Notes under the pieces: model-generated
What the model was told of the DNA's origin: nothing
Seen by the model: the letters and a program-made list of their open reading frames with translations, nothing else
Database searches by the model: none
Part shown: positions 44,301 to 55,565 of the stretch, one piece after another
How the letters are laid out: each line of letters opens with the position of its first letter
Numbering within the stretch: the first letter of the stretch is position 1
Made by a program: the position numbers and the translations under genes
DNA from: Epiperipatus broadwayi
Lineage: Eukaryota; Onychophora; Udeonychophora; Euonychophora; Peripatidae
Direction of reading: 5' to 3'
DNA length: 64,000 nucleotides
Assembly: GCA_028023455.1 (NCBI GenBank)
Contig: JAQFVV010012513.1
Span: forward strand, 246,001 to 310,000

Positions 44301-46453
44301 TGTAACGATACATAAATATTTGGCCCCATGTTGGGCGCCAATTATAACAATCGAAATGAAAGTGAAGATCGAATCTAACCGCAAAAACAATATCTGCAAC
44401 TACCAGGGCGCCATCTAGGCATTTGAGCCTAGAAAAATTTATAAAGTAGGCAGATACGTGCTGTTAAGATTCCACTTTATTTAAATATTCCGATTGTTAG
44501 CCCAAGTCACTAGCTCAGCGGAGACGCAGAGATAAAAATCTATAAATTTTATATCTTAAATATAAAAGAATAAAAGCCACTGCCAGAAATTAACACATAA
44601 AAATATTTATTTACGCACATATAAAATAACATTTAAATTTTGAGGAATAAGTTTAACATTTTAGATTTTTATATTAACTTTTAATTTTACATTTAACTAA
44701 GTTTCAATGAGTTTAATATTTTATTTAGATAGTCAAGTATGAATAGACTACATAGATCTGCATTTGAAAAGAAAATATTCTTCCCTGATTTAACCTTGGG
44801 CAACAAATTTCGCAACCAAACTGGCGCCAATCCATCTGATACATTCATGTATTCAATGTAGCATGATACGACAACACAAAATACTATACTGTCAGGAAAT
44901 GTACATCTGAACAATAAGTAGAAATAGAGAAGACATTGACTCTCCACCAACAGGAATGTGACATCTGTTGGCAAGTAGAACAATAAACAAAAACTCCATA
45001 GGAATGGACTGCGATCTTCTGCCGACTTACAAACCCATCCATAGGCAAACAGAGGGTGTGTGGCGTATATCTATAATCCTGCTCGTAGCGGACCTCATAC
45101 TACATCTACTAATTACACAAATATATCCAATCCATTGAACCAATTCAACTACGAAATGAATAACCTAAGATCACCCTCCCTTAATATAACTTTACAAAAC
45201 TATATAGCCATTCACGCCCGACTTAAATTTAACATTTAAATACGTTCGCACAAATGCATTTTATAAAATTTGTTTTAAAATGTTGAGTACAGATCAGCTG
45301 CACAGATTCCACGGTCAAAAACATTCCAAATTAAACACAACCGATCAAAATACAAAGTCATCGATAAACGTCACTTGCATAGGGAATATACAAATCCCAT
45401 TAGCATTCATCGTAAAATGCTTGCAGTGATATCGTTGACATATATTCTAATCGAATGTGAAAACCACAACATTATCAACCGCTAACAAATCTATGCAACG
45501 TCTATACCCAACCTAAATTTCATCATTTAAAATTTAAACAATAAACAATTTATACAATAAGAAAGAAAAAAAAATGGAAATGATTTTTATCAATCGGAAA
45601 ACATATAAAATTAAACATTATTAATTTGATTTAAAAACTTACTAAAGTCAGATAAGAGTCCGTTTTTAACATTTAAATTGGCTTGTTTACCAAGTTATAA
45701 AACTTGACGAAAGTTCTTAATTGATTTCAATAATTGTTCATTTCATATAGCTTATGGTAGAAGAGTCCATGTTCCCGTTGGCAATTCCCACGGAGACTTT
45801 CCTGGAAGACCGGTCTGATATTTTGGAGGTAGCATTAGCTGGTTCTGTTCTGGTATCACAGTCTTTGCATTTTTAAAATAAGTGAGTGAGGACGACAAGT
45901 ACGTCTTGTCGCTCGACTCACCAAAATCAAGTTGGAAAAAACTGACTGGAACTCAATATTTTTTCTTTTTATAGTCCTCCTATGGATTCCATGAACAAAA
46001 ACGTCACTGTTCTGTTTTTTTGTTATGGTCCAGGCCTTTATTTGCTTCCATTGGTCAAGCTAAAATCTCTTTCTTCTCTTATCTAACTTTTCATCTGACT
46101 TTTTAATTAAACAGCTTTTACATAATTAATAAACAATCATTTCCATTTATAGATTACAGGAATTAATTAATACCTGTTTTTATTTTAACTTACATTATTT
46201 TTTTATTAAAATATTTTTATATTTCAATCTTGTATTTTTTTATTAAAAAAAATACGTTCAAATACTTTTTTTTTTTGTTTATGAAAAAAATATTTTTAAA
46301 GTTTAGCATCTGTGCGAATATATACGTTTAACAAACATTTTAATTTTAGCATTTAGTTTTTTTTTTTTTAACACATAATACACTTATTTTTATATGCGAA
46401 CTTAAAAGTTTTTATTTCAATTTAATGTAACGACATATTTATATATCGTTACA
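44301..46453. mobile_element. LTR-like unit with TGTAACG...CGTTACA ends, 4-bp duplication and a tRNA-Lys-like primer site
   Basis: The left end TGTAACGATACATAAATATTT (44301) and the right end ATATTTATATATCGTTACA (46453) are inverse for about 20 bp. CTTC flanks both sides (44297-44300 and 46454-46457), as expected for a Ty3/gypsy-type insertion. At 44323-44340 the minus strand reads TGGCGCCCAACATGGGGC. This differs by one base from the sequence complementary to the 3' end of animal tRNA-Lys(CTT), so it looks like a minus-strand primer binding site. It sits 20-odd bases inside the left end, preceded on the minus strand by CGATTGTTATAA. A simple solo LTR would not include it. The inside is less A/T-rich than the surroundings (44700-45900) but has no gag or pol. 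The 96-codon minus frame at 44693-44983 has no known domain. Likely a solo LTR, a deleted non-autonomous element, or an LTR plus leader. Confidence 0.5.
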
Positions 46454-46470
46454 CTTCATAGAATAAATTG

Positions 46471-46471
46471 A

Positions 46472-46536
<65 letters not shown>

Positions 46537-46559
46537 CATCATCATCATCATTATTATTA
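46471..46559. repeat. (ATT)n microsatellite with a short (ATC)n part
   Basis: About 25 ATT triplets, then five ATC and three ATT. It starts 18 bp after the end of the LTR-like unit. Confidence 0.97.
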
Positions 46560-47404
46560 CTGATCATAATTAGTTTTAAGGAAAATTTAATTGTATGCAA
46601 TTTTTTACTGATATTATCAGAAAGTTAGATATATTTTATTTATGAATTCTCCTTTTTATAAAATTATTTAATATTTATTTCTTAATAAATAAATGATGAT
46701 TATGTATAACTTTCATTGCAATACTTTTGATTTTAAAAAGAAAATTAATCTGAAAAATATTTAGATGATGTTAGAAAAAATATAGCTTTTGCCAATAACT
46801 TTTTTTTTTTTACTGGTTTTTAATTAGAAAGATGTTCTTTAATATTTCTAAAATTGTTTTCATTTTTAGGATTTATGATTTTATCAAAATTTTTTTTTGA
46901 CGAAAAGATTTAATGAAAAATACGTTTTTTTTTTATATTAAATATACTTTTTACACTAGAAGCTGAAGTGAAAGTTTTTGAGTTAATAATATTATTTTTT
47001 ATTTTTAATGTGATAACATATATATGTGCTTTGCGCACAAATAATGACGTTTGTAAAAGCAAATAATACTCTGCAATTTAATGAGCTGAGTGTTTTCAGA
47101 AGGCTTTATGCTTTCCATAATCATATTAATGTTATAATTTAATATTATAATGAAAATTAACTGAAATATATAAAATTGGTGATGAAAAAGTTTTTTTTTT
47201 CATTAAAGAAATACAACTGAGGAGTATAAAAACAAATAAAAAAATCTATAAGTACATTTTAAAATCACTTGCCTAACAGGCTGACCTCTTTTTCTAATGA
47301 AGAAGTTAAGCACAAAACAATGACCCTTCTGGATTAAGTTTTAGTATTAGACATAAATACTTTAATACCAGTAGCAACTTTCTTCATATAAGAGTTACAC
47401 CTAA
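46560..47404. other. A/T-rich DNA with a trace of repeat F
   Basis: At about 47083-47130, ATGAGCTGAGTGTTTTCAGAAGG, then CCATAATCATAT, resembles 58798-58845. The rest is unremarkable. Confidence 0.4.
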
Positions 47405-47580
47405 ATATTGTAATCAGTGGATATTGGATGAGTGGGCACTAGATAGGGATTTTGATACCCAAACCTTTTAGCATCCATTGATTACTATAGCATGCAATAG
47501 GTGGCACTATTGTATGGATAAAACAGATTCTTTAAGCATTTGGAATGGTAGTCATGTGATGTTTTAGTAATTTAATACTT
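47405..47580. mobile_element. TIR-A element, copy 13, right half
   Basis: GTGGATATTGGATGAGTGGGC, ACTAGATAGGGATTTTGATAC, AGCATCCATTGATTACTATAGC, AATAGGTGGCACTATTG and the outer end TGGAATGGTAGTCATGTGATG. The left half is missing. Confidence 0.68.
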
Positions 47581-47699
47581 TAATTCACTCTCTTAATAAG
47601 TTTATCTTATTTCATTAAATGACATTTATATCTTAATTATGCAAAATATTCTTTTTTTCATTCATATTCTAGCCCACTTCTTCAATAAAACCAATTTAA

Positions 47700-47975
47700 A
47701 AAAAGAATTGAATGGTTTATTGCTTAGGATTATGTAAGTTTAAATGTGGAGTAACAGAGCCAGTCCATAGCCATGAACTTGAGCTCCAGTATTTATCACT
47801 TAAACTGACTCACCTAATATTTAGGATTGATGGACTAATTTGTGCCTTGCATCGGTTAGTGCAGTGAAAGGTTGTCAGACTCTGGATTGGAAGATCTTCA
47901 TATAGTATCCACTACTGCCAACACTTGAACCTCATATGAACTCTTGAGAAAAATAAGCCATTTGATTACTTTGAT
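47700..47975. repeat. tRNA-like unit E, inverted pair
   Basis: Left copy (about 47703-47800): AATTGAATGGTTTATTGC, AGTAACAGAGCC, AACTTGAGCTCCAG. Right copy in inverse (about 47880-47975): GACTCTGGATTGG...GAACCTCATATGAACTCTTGAG. Both are diverged from the 61-kb array. Confidence 0.5.
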
Positions 47976-48030
47976 AGACTGATCTCTATAAGATGAATAA
48001 TGTTTCAATCACTTTTGATAAATGTTTATG

Positions 48031-48481
48031 TAAATATGTGTTGAAATGGGTGTGCATGTAATTTAAAATTTTTATATATACTGTTGTTTAAATATATGGG
48101 ATCATTAATAGAGGTGAAATTCCACTTCTATTGCTATAAGGAGGTTGCCTTGACAACAGTTTGGAATTGTTGATTTTTATTTATATAGGAATTATCTAAG
48201 TATTGACTGGTTTCCAATGATTACTTATACATCCATTTAGTCTTGAACCTTATTAGGTAAATATGTGTTGAAATGGGTATGCATGTAATTTAAATTTTAT
48301 ATATATACTGTTGTTTAAATATATGGGATCATTAATTAGAGATGAAATTCCACTTCTATTGCTATAAAGAGGTTGCCTTGACAACAGTTTGTAATTGTTG
48401 ATTTTTATTTATATAGGAATTGTCTAAGTATTGTCTGTTTCCAATGATTACTTATACACCCATTTAGTCTTGAACCTTATT
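48031..48481. repeat. Family B repeat, two direct tandem copies (~226 bp each)
   Basis: Copy 1 (48031-48257) and copy 2 (48258-48481) run from TAAATATGTGTTGAAATGGG through ATACTGTTGTTTAAATATATGG, GAAATTCCACTTCTATTGC and GGTTGCCTTGACAACAGTTTG to CATTTAGTCTTGAACCTTATTA. They differ by a few bases. Each has one X-box-like GTTGCCTTGACAAC (48144-48157, 48372-48385). Confidence 0.88.
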
Positions 48482-48549
48482 ACATTTATTATTTAAGTAA
48501 TACATTGAGTGCAGTTTGAAAATTATATTTGGAATTTGTAATGTTATAA

Positions 48550-49077
48550 TTGGCTATTTATTAGTCTGCATTCCGAACAGGTTATAATTACCTGTTTAAA
48601 GAGGTTTATGTAAAATTCTTTCTATCAATAATAACAATCTCTATGATCAAGTTGCAATGTTTAGTGTTTATATAAATATATGGAACTGTCAATAGAGTTG
48701 GGATTCCACCTCCATTGCTAAAAGGTGGTTGCCTTGACAACAGTTTGTAATTTTTGATTTTTATCTACATTGGGATTGACTGAGTGTTGAGTGGTTTCTA
48801 ATGATTTATTATATGACTGTAAATACATGATAACAGTCAACACCTAAACAATACAAGTATCAATAACAGTCAGCAATCTCAATTTGTTGTCAAGGCAACC
48901 TCCTTTATACATGAAATGTGAATACCCCACTTTTATCTATGATCTAATAAATTTATCTACATATAAAAGATTGCAACTTTCCTAAAGAGATTGAAATTAT
49001 TAATTTCAAAAGTGTTTAAATTAACTTCATTAAACAGGCAAATATGGTCTGTTCTAAAACAGACTAACAAATATCAA
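48550..49077. mobile_element. Family B palindrome, head-to-head copy, arms ~250 bp
   Basis: The left arm (about 48550-48808) and right arm (about 48835-49077) are inverse. Outer parts are TTATTAGTCTGCATTCCGAACAGG and, on the right, TGTTCTAAAACAGACTAACAAAT. Inner parts are TTGAGTGGTTTCTAATG and its inverse. At 7410-7960 the same arms are joined at the other end. Motifs: GTTGCCTTGACAAC at 48728 and GTTGTCAAGGCAAC at 48886. Confidence 0.78.
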
Positions 49078-49496
49078 AAGAAACTAATAATGCTCATGAC
49101 TTAGATAGGTTTATAAATACATTTATCAGCCAGATGGAATGTGGCACTTAAGAGTTATTAAACTCATAATAAGATATACAAGACTACAGACAAAATCCCT
49201 CTTTTAACACCATATTTCATTTGGTTGATAAGTTAATTTCACTCTGAATTACCAACAATGTTGACAAAAGGTATCCAGAAATAGGTAGATCCATTCTAGT
49301 TTCAATAATAATTTATTATTTCTAATGTATACAGTGATGTGTAATCATACAATTTGGATTTACATTGTTGTTCTAACTATCTTGTTATTTCCATTTGGGT
49401 TCTGATGAGTCTATGTTGTCCAATATGGTGTGAACATTAGATCTTTCACATATTTGTTATCTGATTGTTAGCCCCCCCCCTTTTTTTGCCTTGTTG
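49078..49496. other. A/T-rich DNA, nothing recognised
   Basis: Includes a run of C then T at 49470-49487. No gene or repeat supported. Confidence 0.4.
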
Positions 49497-50150
49497 TTAG
49501 TTTGGCATATTGTATAATGTCCAAGTGTCTTCAAATGTTTTCGACGATGCCAGGAGTTGGTCTCTCTTCTGGATTTTAATCATTGTTTTGGAAAAAACCT
49601 GTTTTATATTAGGTTGTGGGTGTTCCATGATTAGTTTACAACATGTAAGCCATATGGCATAGTTCAAAAACACTGAGAGACGTATTATTGGATAGGTTTT
49701 AGTATTGATACTATCTTTCAGAGATGAGATCAGTTGGAAATCTATCTTGGTGTTGGAGAGTATGATTTCTCGGATCACTCTGAATCCCATACATTGTGAG
49801 AAAAGGTGTTCCAATGTCTCATCGCCATTCATGCAAATGCTGCAAGTAGGGTCTATGTTGTGACTACATTTGTAAAAGAGGAAGTGATTAGTAGGTAGTC
49901 TATTAATGTTGTATTTAATGAGGAAGTCTAGGTATTTGGACTCTAGACTCCATCTTTTAAAGTTGGATACCAGTTTCTAATTATTGTAATAAAATGTGTT
50001 GATTATAGGATGTAAGATTGGATGGAGGATTGTGTATGCTTGCCATAATGATATTTTAGAATTGAATGTGGAGTCATTTATTGGGCAGTGCTGTTTGATA
50101 AAGCTTGTGTTTCTAGTGATCCATGTTTGTCTGTCTGGTGAGGGTCGGTC
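49497..50150 (-). pseudogene. LINE-C fragment, C-terminal domain with zinc knuckle, minus strand
   Basis: Minus-strand codons from about 50150 to 49497 are open except for one stop (TAG, about 49973). They include RQTWITRNTSFIKQHC, SKISLWQAYTILHP, KRWSLESKYLDFLIKY, NINRLPTNHFLFYKC, then DPTCSICMNGDETLEHLFSQC, and GFRVIREIIL. The knuckle C-x2-C-x8-H-x4-C is intact and is the zinc-binding motif placed after the RT domain in many non-LTR retrotransposons. The final 111 codons (49832-49497) end in a stop. RT and endonuclease domains are missing by 5' truncation. It differs from LINE-B and from the RTE copies. The good frame suggests a younger insertion. Its 5' end is duplicated in inverse next to it (50170-50215). 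Confidence 0.75.
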
Positions 50151-50212
50151 AGTGGGTGTTACCTTTTGACCGACCCCCACCAGACAGACAAACATGGATA
50201 ACTAGAAACAGA
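50105..50212. repeat. Near-perfect hairpin at the 5' end of LINE-C
   Basis: TTCTAGTGATCCATGTTTG, TCTGTCTGG, GGGTCGGTCA (about 50109-50152) is inverse to TGACCGACCC, CCAGACAGA, CAAACATGGATAACTAGAA (about 50167-50210). The loop is about 15 nt. Both arms code, in opposite directions, for DRP.PDRQTWITRN, so the right arm is an inverted piece of the same LINE. Confidence 0.85.
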
Positions 50213-50420
50213 TTCATTCTATTCTTAATACTTTGTTCAACATTTAGAGTGATTTTAATTTATAGCTTGGGGGAGGGTGATTTATTCCCTTTGTTTCATA
50301 TATATATACATTGAGATAAGTTTAATTTAAAGCTTATCAATAAATGTAAATACTAATATATAATTATAAATATATTAAATAACCTGAACATTACAACATA
50401 TTCTTTTAAATTCATATAAA

Positions 50421-50530
50421 GATACAATAAAAGATAAACGATTCCCAAGATGCATTTAGTGTTGAACCAGCACTTATCAGTTGGTCCAGGTCATTATCTC
50501 TTGTATATATCTTCATTATATGAAAAATTT
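50421..50530. mobile_element. Family D trace
   Basis: AAAAGATAAACGATTCCCAAG, TTGAACCAGCACTTATCAG, TTGGTCCAGGTCATTATCTC are collinear with 20245-20315. Only the end of the family is present. Confidence 0.5.
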
Positions 50531-51559
50531 TGGTAAACATGAACTATTCAGGTCATGACAAAATTCGAATTTTTGTTTCTAGTCTTTCTCACCAGAGTTT
50601 TCTTGTTAAATTACTGTCCATTGTAGACTGACGCCATCTTTGCGAATTTTATCACTATTACAAGCGAAAACTACAATGGACTTATGAAGGAACTTATTAA
50701 TTATGAATGAACTTATTAAACTACAATGGACAGTAATTATGAATGAACTAATTACGAATATGCGAATATGCGTAAAATGTTGACTGGGTAATATCCGGGC
50801 CGTTTATTTTGTTACTCCAGCCACATCTCTGACACCATCCACTTTAAACAAATATAGCAATGACTATTATTAATCATTTACTAAACTAGAGATTATCTCT
50901 AGCACAGATAGATTCTAAACACACATTGTAAACTTTTATTTATGGAGTTGGTCTAACAGCTGTGCAAATATTATTCAACTCGTGTCGATAATAAGCTACA
51001 TGCTTGAATTTTTTTTTAAAAAAGAAACTTTTTAATTAATTTAAAATAAATTATTATTTAGTTTTATTTATTTTAAGTAGATCAAAGTTATTATTTATAT
51101 AATATTTTATCAATGTTATATTTAAAAATAAAATAAACTCATAAATGTTTTATTTTAAAGAAATGTTGAATAGGTGGTGAATTTATATCTGTTTTTTCTC
51201 GCCCAAGCCATTGTATCGTGTGTAAGGTTCTGAAATTCAATATTGAAATTTAATTATTAATAGATATGAGCATTGAAGATATAATATTTAAATTAAAAAA
51301 TTAAAATACAAATGAAATCTAAATATATAATTATTGTTTTTTTTTTTAATATTGTTATTCTTTGAAATTAATAACAACAGCCTGTTCATTACATATATAT
51401 ATAAGACTCTGCATATTTTATTATGATTATGTTATTATATATATACACTATTTTTAAATAGAAACTGCAATGCTGTAAGTAATTTTATTATTATTATTAT
51501 TGAATTGAATAAAACATTGTAAAAAGTGAGAGATTTTCTTAGAAATAATACTCAAAACA
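50531..51559. other. A/T-rich DNA with short local repeats
   Basis: Around 50670-50760, AAACTACAATGGAC and TTATGAATGAAC recur at short spacing, a small local tandem rearrangement. An ACTAGAGATTATCTC at about 50883 resembles the family C end. No gene supported. Confidence 0.45.
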
Positions 51560-51975
51560 ATAGCAAATTCTTCATGCGGCAGTGCCACTTATTGCAGGCT
51601 TTAGTAATCAATGGATGCCAGAAGGTTTATGCATTAAATCCCTATCTGGTGCCTACTCATCCAATATCCCTAAACTAGTTTCTAGCTCATGGCTTTCATC
51701 TGTGAGGAGCCTTGGACCTGAGAGCATTGTACCTAGATCTTTGGATGTAATGTTTACCTCCAGCACCCATCTCTTACATTTTTAGTTATCTAAGCATTAG
51801 ATCGAAAAATCTAGGTGCATTATTCACAGATCCAAGCCTTCTCAGTAAGGAAATTGGAAAACTACTCTGATAATACTGGAATGAGTAGGCATTTGATACA
51901 AATTTTATACACAAATCTTCTGGCATTCATTGATTACTATGGCTTACATTGGGTGGAACTACTATATAGAGAGTT
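51560..51975. mobile_element. TIR-A element, copy 14, complete two-armed form
   Basis: The left half has GCAGTGCCACTTATTGCAGG, ATCAATGGATGCCAGAAGG, CATCCAATATCCCTAAACTAG, GAGGAGCCTTGGACCTGAGAG. The centre is ACCTCCAGCACCC...AGCATTAGATCG. The right half has GATCCAAGCCTTCTCAGTAAGG, GAATGAGTAGGCATTTGAT, GGCATTCATTGATTACTATGG, GTGGAACTACTATATAGAGAG. It abuts the LINE-B remnant. The plus frame 51582-51785 and minus frame 51927-52187 arise from it. Confidence 0.8.
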
Positions 51976-53440
51976 GGGACCAAGGTAAGGATGCCCATGC
52001 CATTATTTAGTTTTTGTTGTATTTGGGAAAAAGTGGGAGTGAGCAATAGAAAGAATAGAAAGAGGGGTATAGCTACCTTAATAGGTAATAAAGGAATATA
52101 TACATTATCGAGTCTTTTATTTGTGGATGATGTATTGTTATGCACAGAAAGTACAGAAGATATGGAAGTTATGCTGAAGACATGCACAAGGCTGGATAAA
52201 GAGATGGGGATTAAATTTAGTTAAAAAATCAAAAGGATTGATGATTAGTGCTGAGGAAAGAGAAGAGAAAGAATTTTTATTGGGCAATATATAGGTAAGG
52301 GTGGTAAATAGGTATAAATATTTGGAAATCATCTTAAGTAATTAGAGAAATTGCTTGGATGAATGGGAGGAAAAAATGATAAATAAAGCAAAGGAAAAAA
52401 AGGGACTGATAAGGATATTAACAGTGTTTTCATATAATAAATATGATGTAGCTACAATTGTATGGAAGGGAGTGGCAATAGCAGGGTTAATATATGGTAG
52501 TAAAGAAGTGTTAGATTATTTAGAAAAAGTACAAAGAGAAGTAGGAAGACATGCATTAGATGTAGATGTGGATGGCAAGGAAGGCAATTAAAAAAAAATG
52601 GGATGGTCAAGTTTTTATATGAGAGATGCAAAAAGCAAAATGAAAATGTTCTGTAGATTGCAATTTATGGATAATAAAAAAATAGCCAAAATTATATTTA
52701 ATTGGTTTATGAGTAAAAGCCAAGCACTAAGGTGGATGGGAAAGATAGTACAGCATGGAGAAGATTTAGATAAAGAATTTATGTCAGTATACTTTTACAA
52801 AAAGTGGGCTGATTGTGTTATGAGAATTGTTGAGTGTTATAGTGGGAAGGAATGGGATAGAAGAATAGATGCATTAATAAAGAATAGGAAGTTGTAGAGA
52901 TAGAGAATTATTATGGAGAGTAAAATGATTTAAAATATTTATAGAAGTAAACAGAATATTGGGTATGAGTTAATTTATGATAATAGCAAGGAAAGTAGTT
53001 TGCCATTTAAGATTCAAATGAGATTTTTAGCATCAAGGGAATATACTCATAAATGGAAAAATGTGCATGAGTTAGTCTGCAAGTTGTGTAAGGAGGTTTA
53101 GAAAATATTAGGCATTGTTAATTGAATGCAATTGCCTGAAAGCATAAAGGGTACAAATAATGAAATTGTGGAAGAATAAATATAAACAAAGTGATTATAC
53201 AGAAAGTGGGTTCTTGGTTTTTATGCTGGGTTTGAAAAAAGATAAGGGAAATTTAGATATAAAGGCCACGCAGTTGACAAAGATTGTGTTGTGGAAATGG
53301 GTTTCAGAAGAATGTGGGAAAAATTTGGGATGGGGAATGATAAGTGAAGGTAAAGTGGCTAACAGGTTTATCTGGGCTTGGTGGCTGAGAGATTCCTGAT
53401 TGCAAATAAGGAGAAGTCACAGTGCATAACATCACACTGT
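51976..53440 (+). pseudogene. LINE-B, longest remnant: RT palm end, thumb, zinc-knuckle region
   Basis: Successive frames cover one protein. The frame 51991-52224 holds LSSLLFVDDVLLCTESTEDM, with the RT catalytic FVDD at 52120-52131 (usual form FADD), then KTCTRLDKEMGIKFS. After a frameshift come SKGLMISAEEREEKEF and VVNRYKYLEIIL. Frame 52355-52591 gives EKMINKAKEKKGLI, VWKGVAIAGLIYGSKEVLDY, LEKVQREVGRHAL. Frame 52598-52897 gives MGWSSFYMRDAKSKMKMFC, RLQFMDNKKIAKI, FYKKWADCVMRIVECYSGKEW. Further codons around 53060-53130 hold the decayed knuckle, and 53160-53399 ends MLGLKKDKG...KWVSEECGKNLGWG. This is the C-terminal half of a non-LTR retrotransposon ORF2. It lacks fingers and endonuclease because the 5' end stops at the TIR-A element. 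I cannot assign the clade. The fragments at 9608 and 10255 belong to it. Confidence 0.85.
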
Positions 53441-55432
53441 TTTAGAAATTTGTATAATCACAGAAAATAATAATCATGATATGTTAATGGTTTAATCATC
53501 ACCACTATTATTATTGCTGCCTGTTGCTGTTAATATTAGATGCTCTCAAATAAACACAGACCCCTGGAAATTATATGAACATTATTTTATCACAGATTTA
53601 TTTATATTAAGGATAGTCAATCTAGGGAACATGCATCAAATTTGGATGCTTCATAGAATTAATTGGTATACATTGAATATCTAATTATAAAAACTAAAAA
53701 TAAGGCTAGATCTTTTAAAACAATATAATAATTCAGAAATTAACCATGAGAAGAAAATTACAACAAACACATAGTGTTGTCACCCTTTTCTGTAAACATT
53801 CTATAAGCTGGTATTTTACATTTGATTGGTTTTGAGATATAATTTGGAATGAGTCATTGGATACTTTTAACTTGCAATTTGTAATCATTTGTCCATTATA
53901 AATCTTGCAGTTTTATTCTTTACCAAAATTATTTTCATGAATAAAATTGATAAACAGTAAAACAAAATCATGGTTGCCATTTCAATTTGAATAATGTTGC
54001 ACCTCACTCCAAACATAAAATCATGGAGTAAACAAAGAGAGGCAGAAGTCTTCAATGTTTGAAAAGTTTTTTCTAATGTGGACAAAGAGTTCAATGTTAT
54101 TTATTTATAACATGTTGTATTTTATACTAACATTCAAAACAATCACAAAAGTTGTACAATACATGTGAATTTATAAGTGAAATACATGGTGCATGAACTG
54201 TAAAATTTTGGCCATTCCTGATTTATATGATTTTCAGCAATAACAAATGTATCATAATTATTGGGGTAAACATTTGTATTTATGGATTCCTAATTCCCTT
54301 TTTTAATGAAAATCAAACTTTCTAAGCAAGGTATTCTTTTCTAATGAAACATATTTACCCATACCATGAGAAAAATAAGGTAGTTTTAGACTATCTGTTT
54401 ATGCATGAAATGAGTTTGCTCATATGTGTTGGAGTATCTTCTTGTTATGTGGTTTTAATCATTTGTGATATTTAAAAAAAGTTTTCTCAGTACTCAATTA
54501 ATAAGCATCAAAATTATTATTACTTTACTGTTCAATTTTTACATCCATAACTAGTCTCAGGAAATATTATTATATCATTGACAATTCTGACTTTTAGGGT
54601 GAAACATTATTTCTAACCTGAATAAAATTGTTTGGGCTTTTTCGCAAGCATTATCTTATATTGTTCAAATTACAATGTCACATGATTCTATCAGATTATT
54701 TATATGTTTCCATTAGTAGCTCTCTTCCTATTTTTCCAGAGAATTGCCCTTGCTGATTTAGGGCAGTAGTAAAGTATTAGAATAAAAAGCATAAGGTCCT
54801 CAAATTGATTCCAATCCTGGTACTTCATGCACTCCAACATCATATGTAAAAATCCATTCCACAATTTTTATTTTTACTCCATAAAACTGATTACTCAGTT
54901 TTACAATAGGTGACTCTTAATTAGTATGAAGACAGCTGACTTGGGTATAGTTGTGTGATGAATCTTTTGTCTTCTAAATTCTTTATTGTTGATAATGATT
55001 AATATTCAGCAGAATCTAATACCAACTTCTGTTTCCATTGTCATTTTTAAAATCAGAAGATATATCTTTCACTACAAAGACAATCTTTTTCATATTTAGC
55101 CAAGCTCTACCTTTTAACTTTCTTCTTTAACTTTTCTGTGGTAAGTCTTGTGGTCTTGTGTATTTTCACTTTCAAATGAAGTTTATCAACTTACATGAAA
55201 CTGATGTTTTCTACCTTTCTGAATATAAAATCAACTTCATTCAATATGGAGTCTCTCAATATATTCACCACTGAAGTTAAAGTATAATATCTTGTGGTTA
55301 GTTTTTATATTTTCATATAAATATTTTTATAAAAACAAGGAAATAGTTTGGTATATCAACTTTTTAAAGATTAGCTTGAAAAACAGATAAAAAAATGCAT
55401 TATTCTAACCATAGGAGCAAATCTCTATAGTT
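53441..55432. other. A/T-rich DNA with TIR-A end trace
   Basis: Directly after LINE-B, 53440-53490 (AATTTGTATAATCACAG...AATCATGATATGTTAATGG) resembles the outer TIR-A end, the same arrangement as at 10789. The remainder to 55432 shows no supported gene. At 54760-54830 a loosely tRNA-like stretch (GATTCCAATCCTGG) is too decayed to claim. Confidence 0.4.
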
Positions 55433-55565
55433 TTTATTTTACTTTGTTGCTGCCATCTATTGGCATCATTAACAGATACTAGCTAGTAGTGCTTACTAAT
55501 GTTATCCCAATCGCCAGTGGCTTATGAATTGTGCCTATAGATGGCAGCAGCAGAATAAAAAAAAA
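55433..55565. mobile_element. Small TIR element H
   Basis: TTTTATTTTACTTTGTTGCTGCCATCTATTGGC at the left is inverse to GCCTATAGATGGCAGCAGCAGAATAAAAA at the right. Both ends carry a CTCF-like core (AATAGATGGCAGC when inverted, TATAGATGGCAGC). Length is about 130 bp. Confidence 0.6.
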
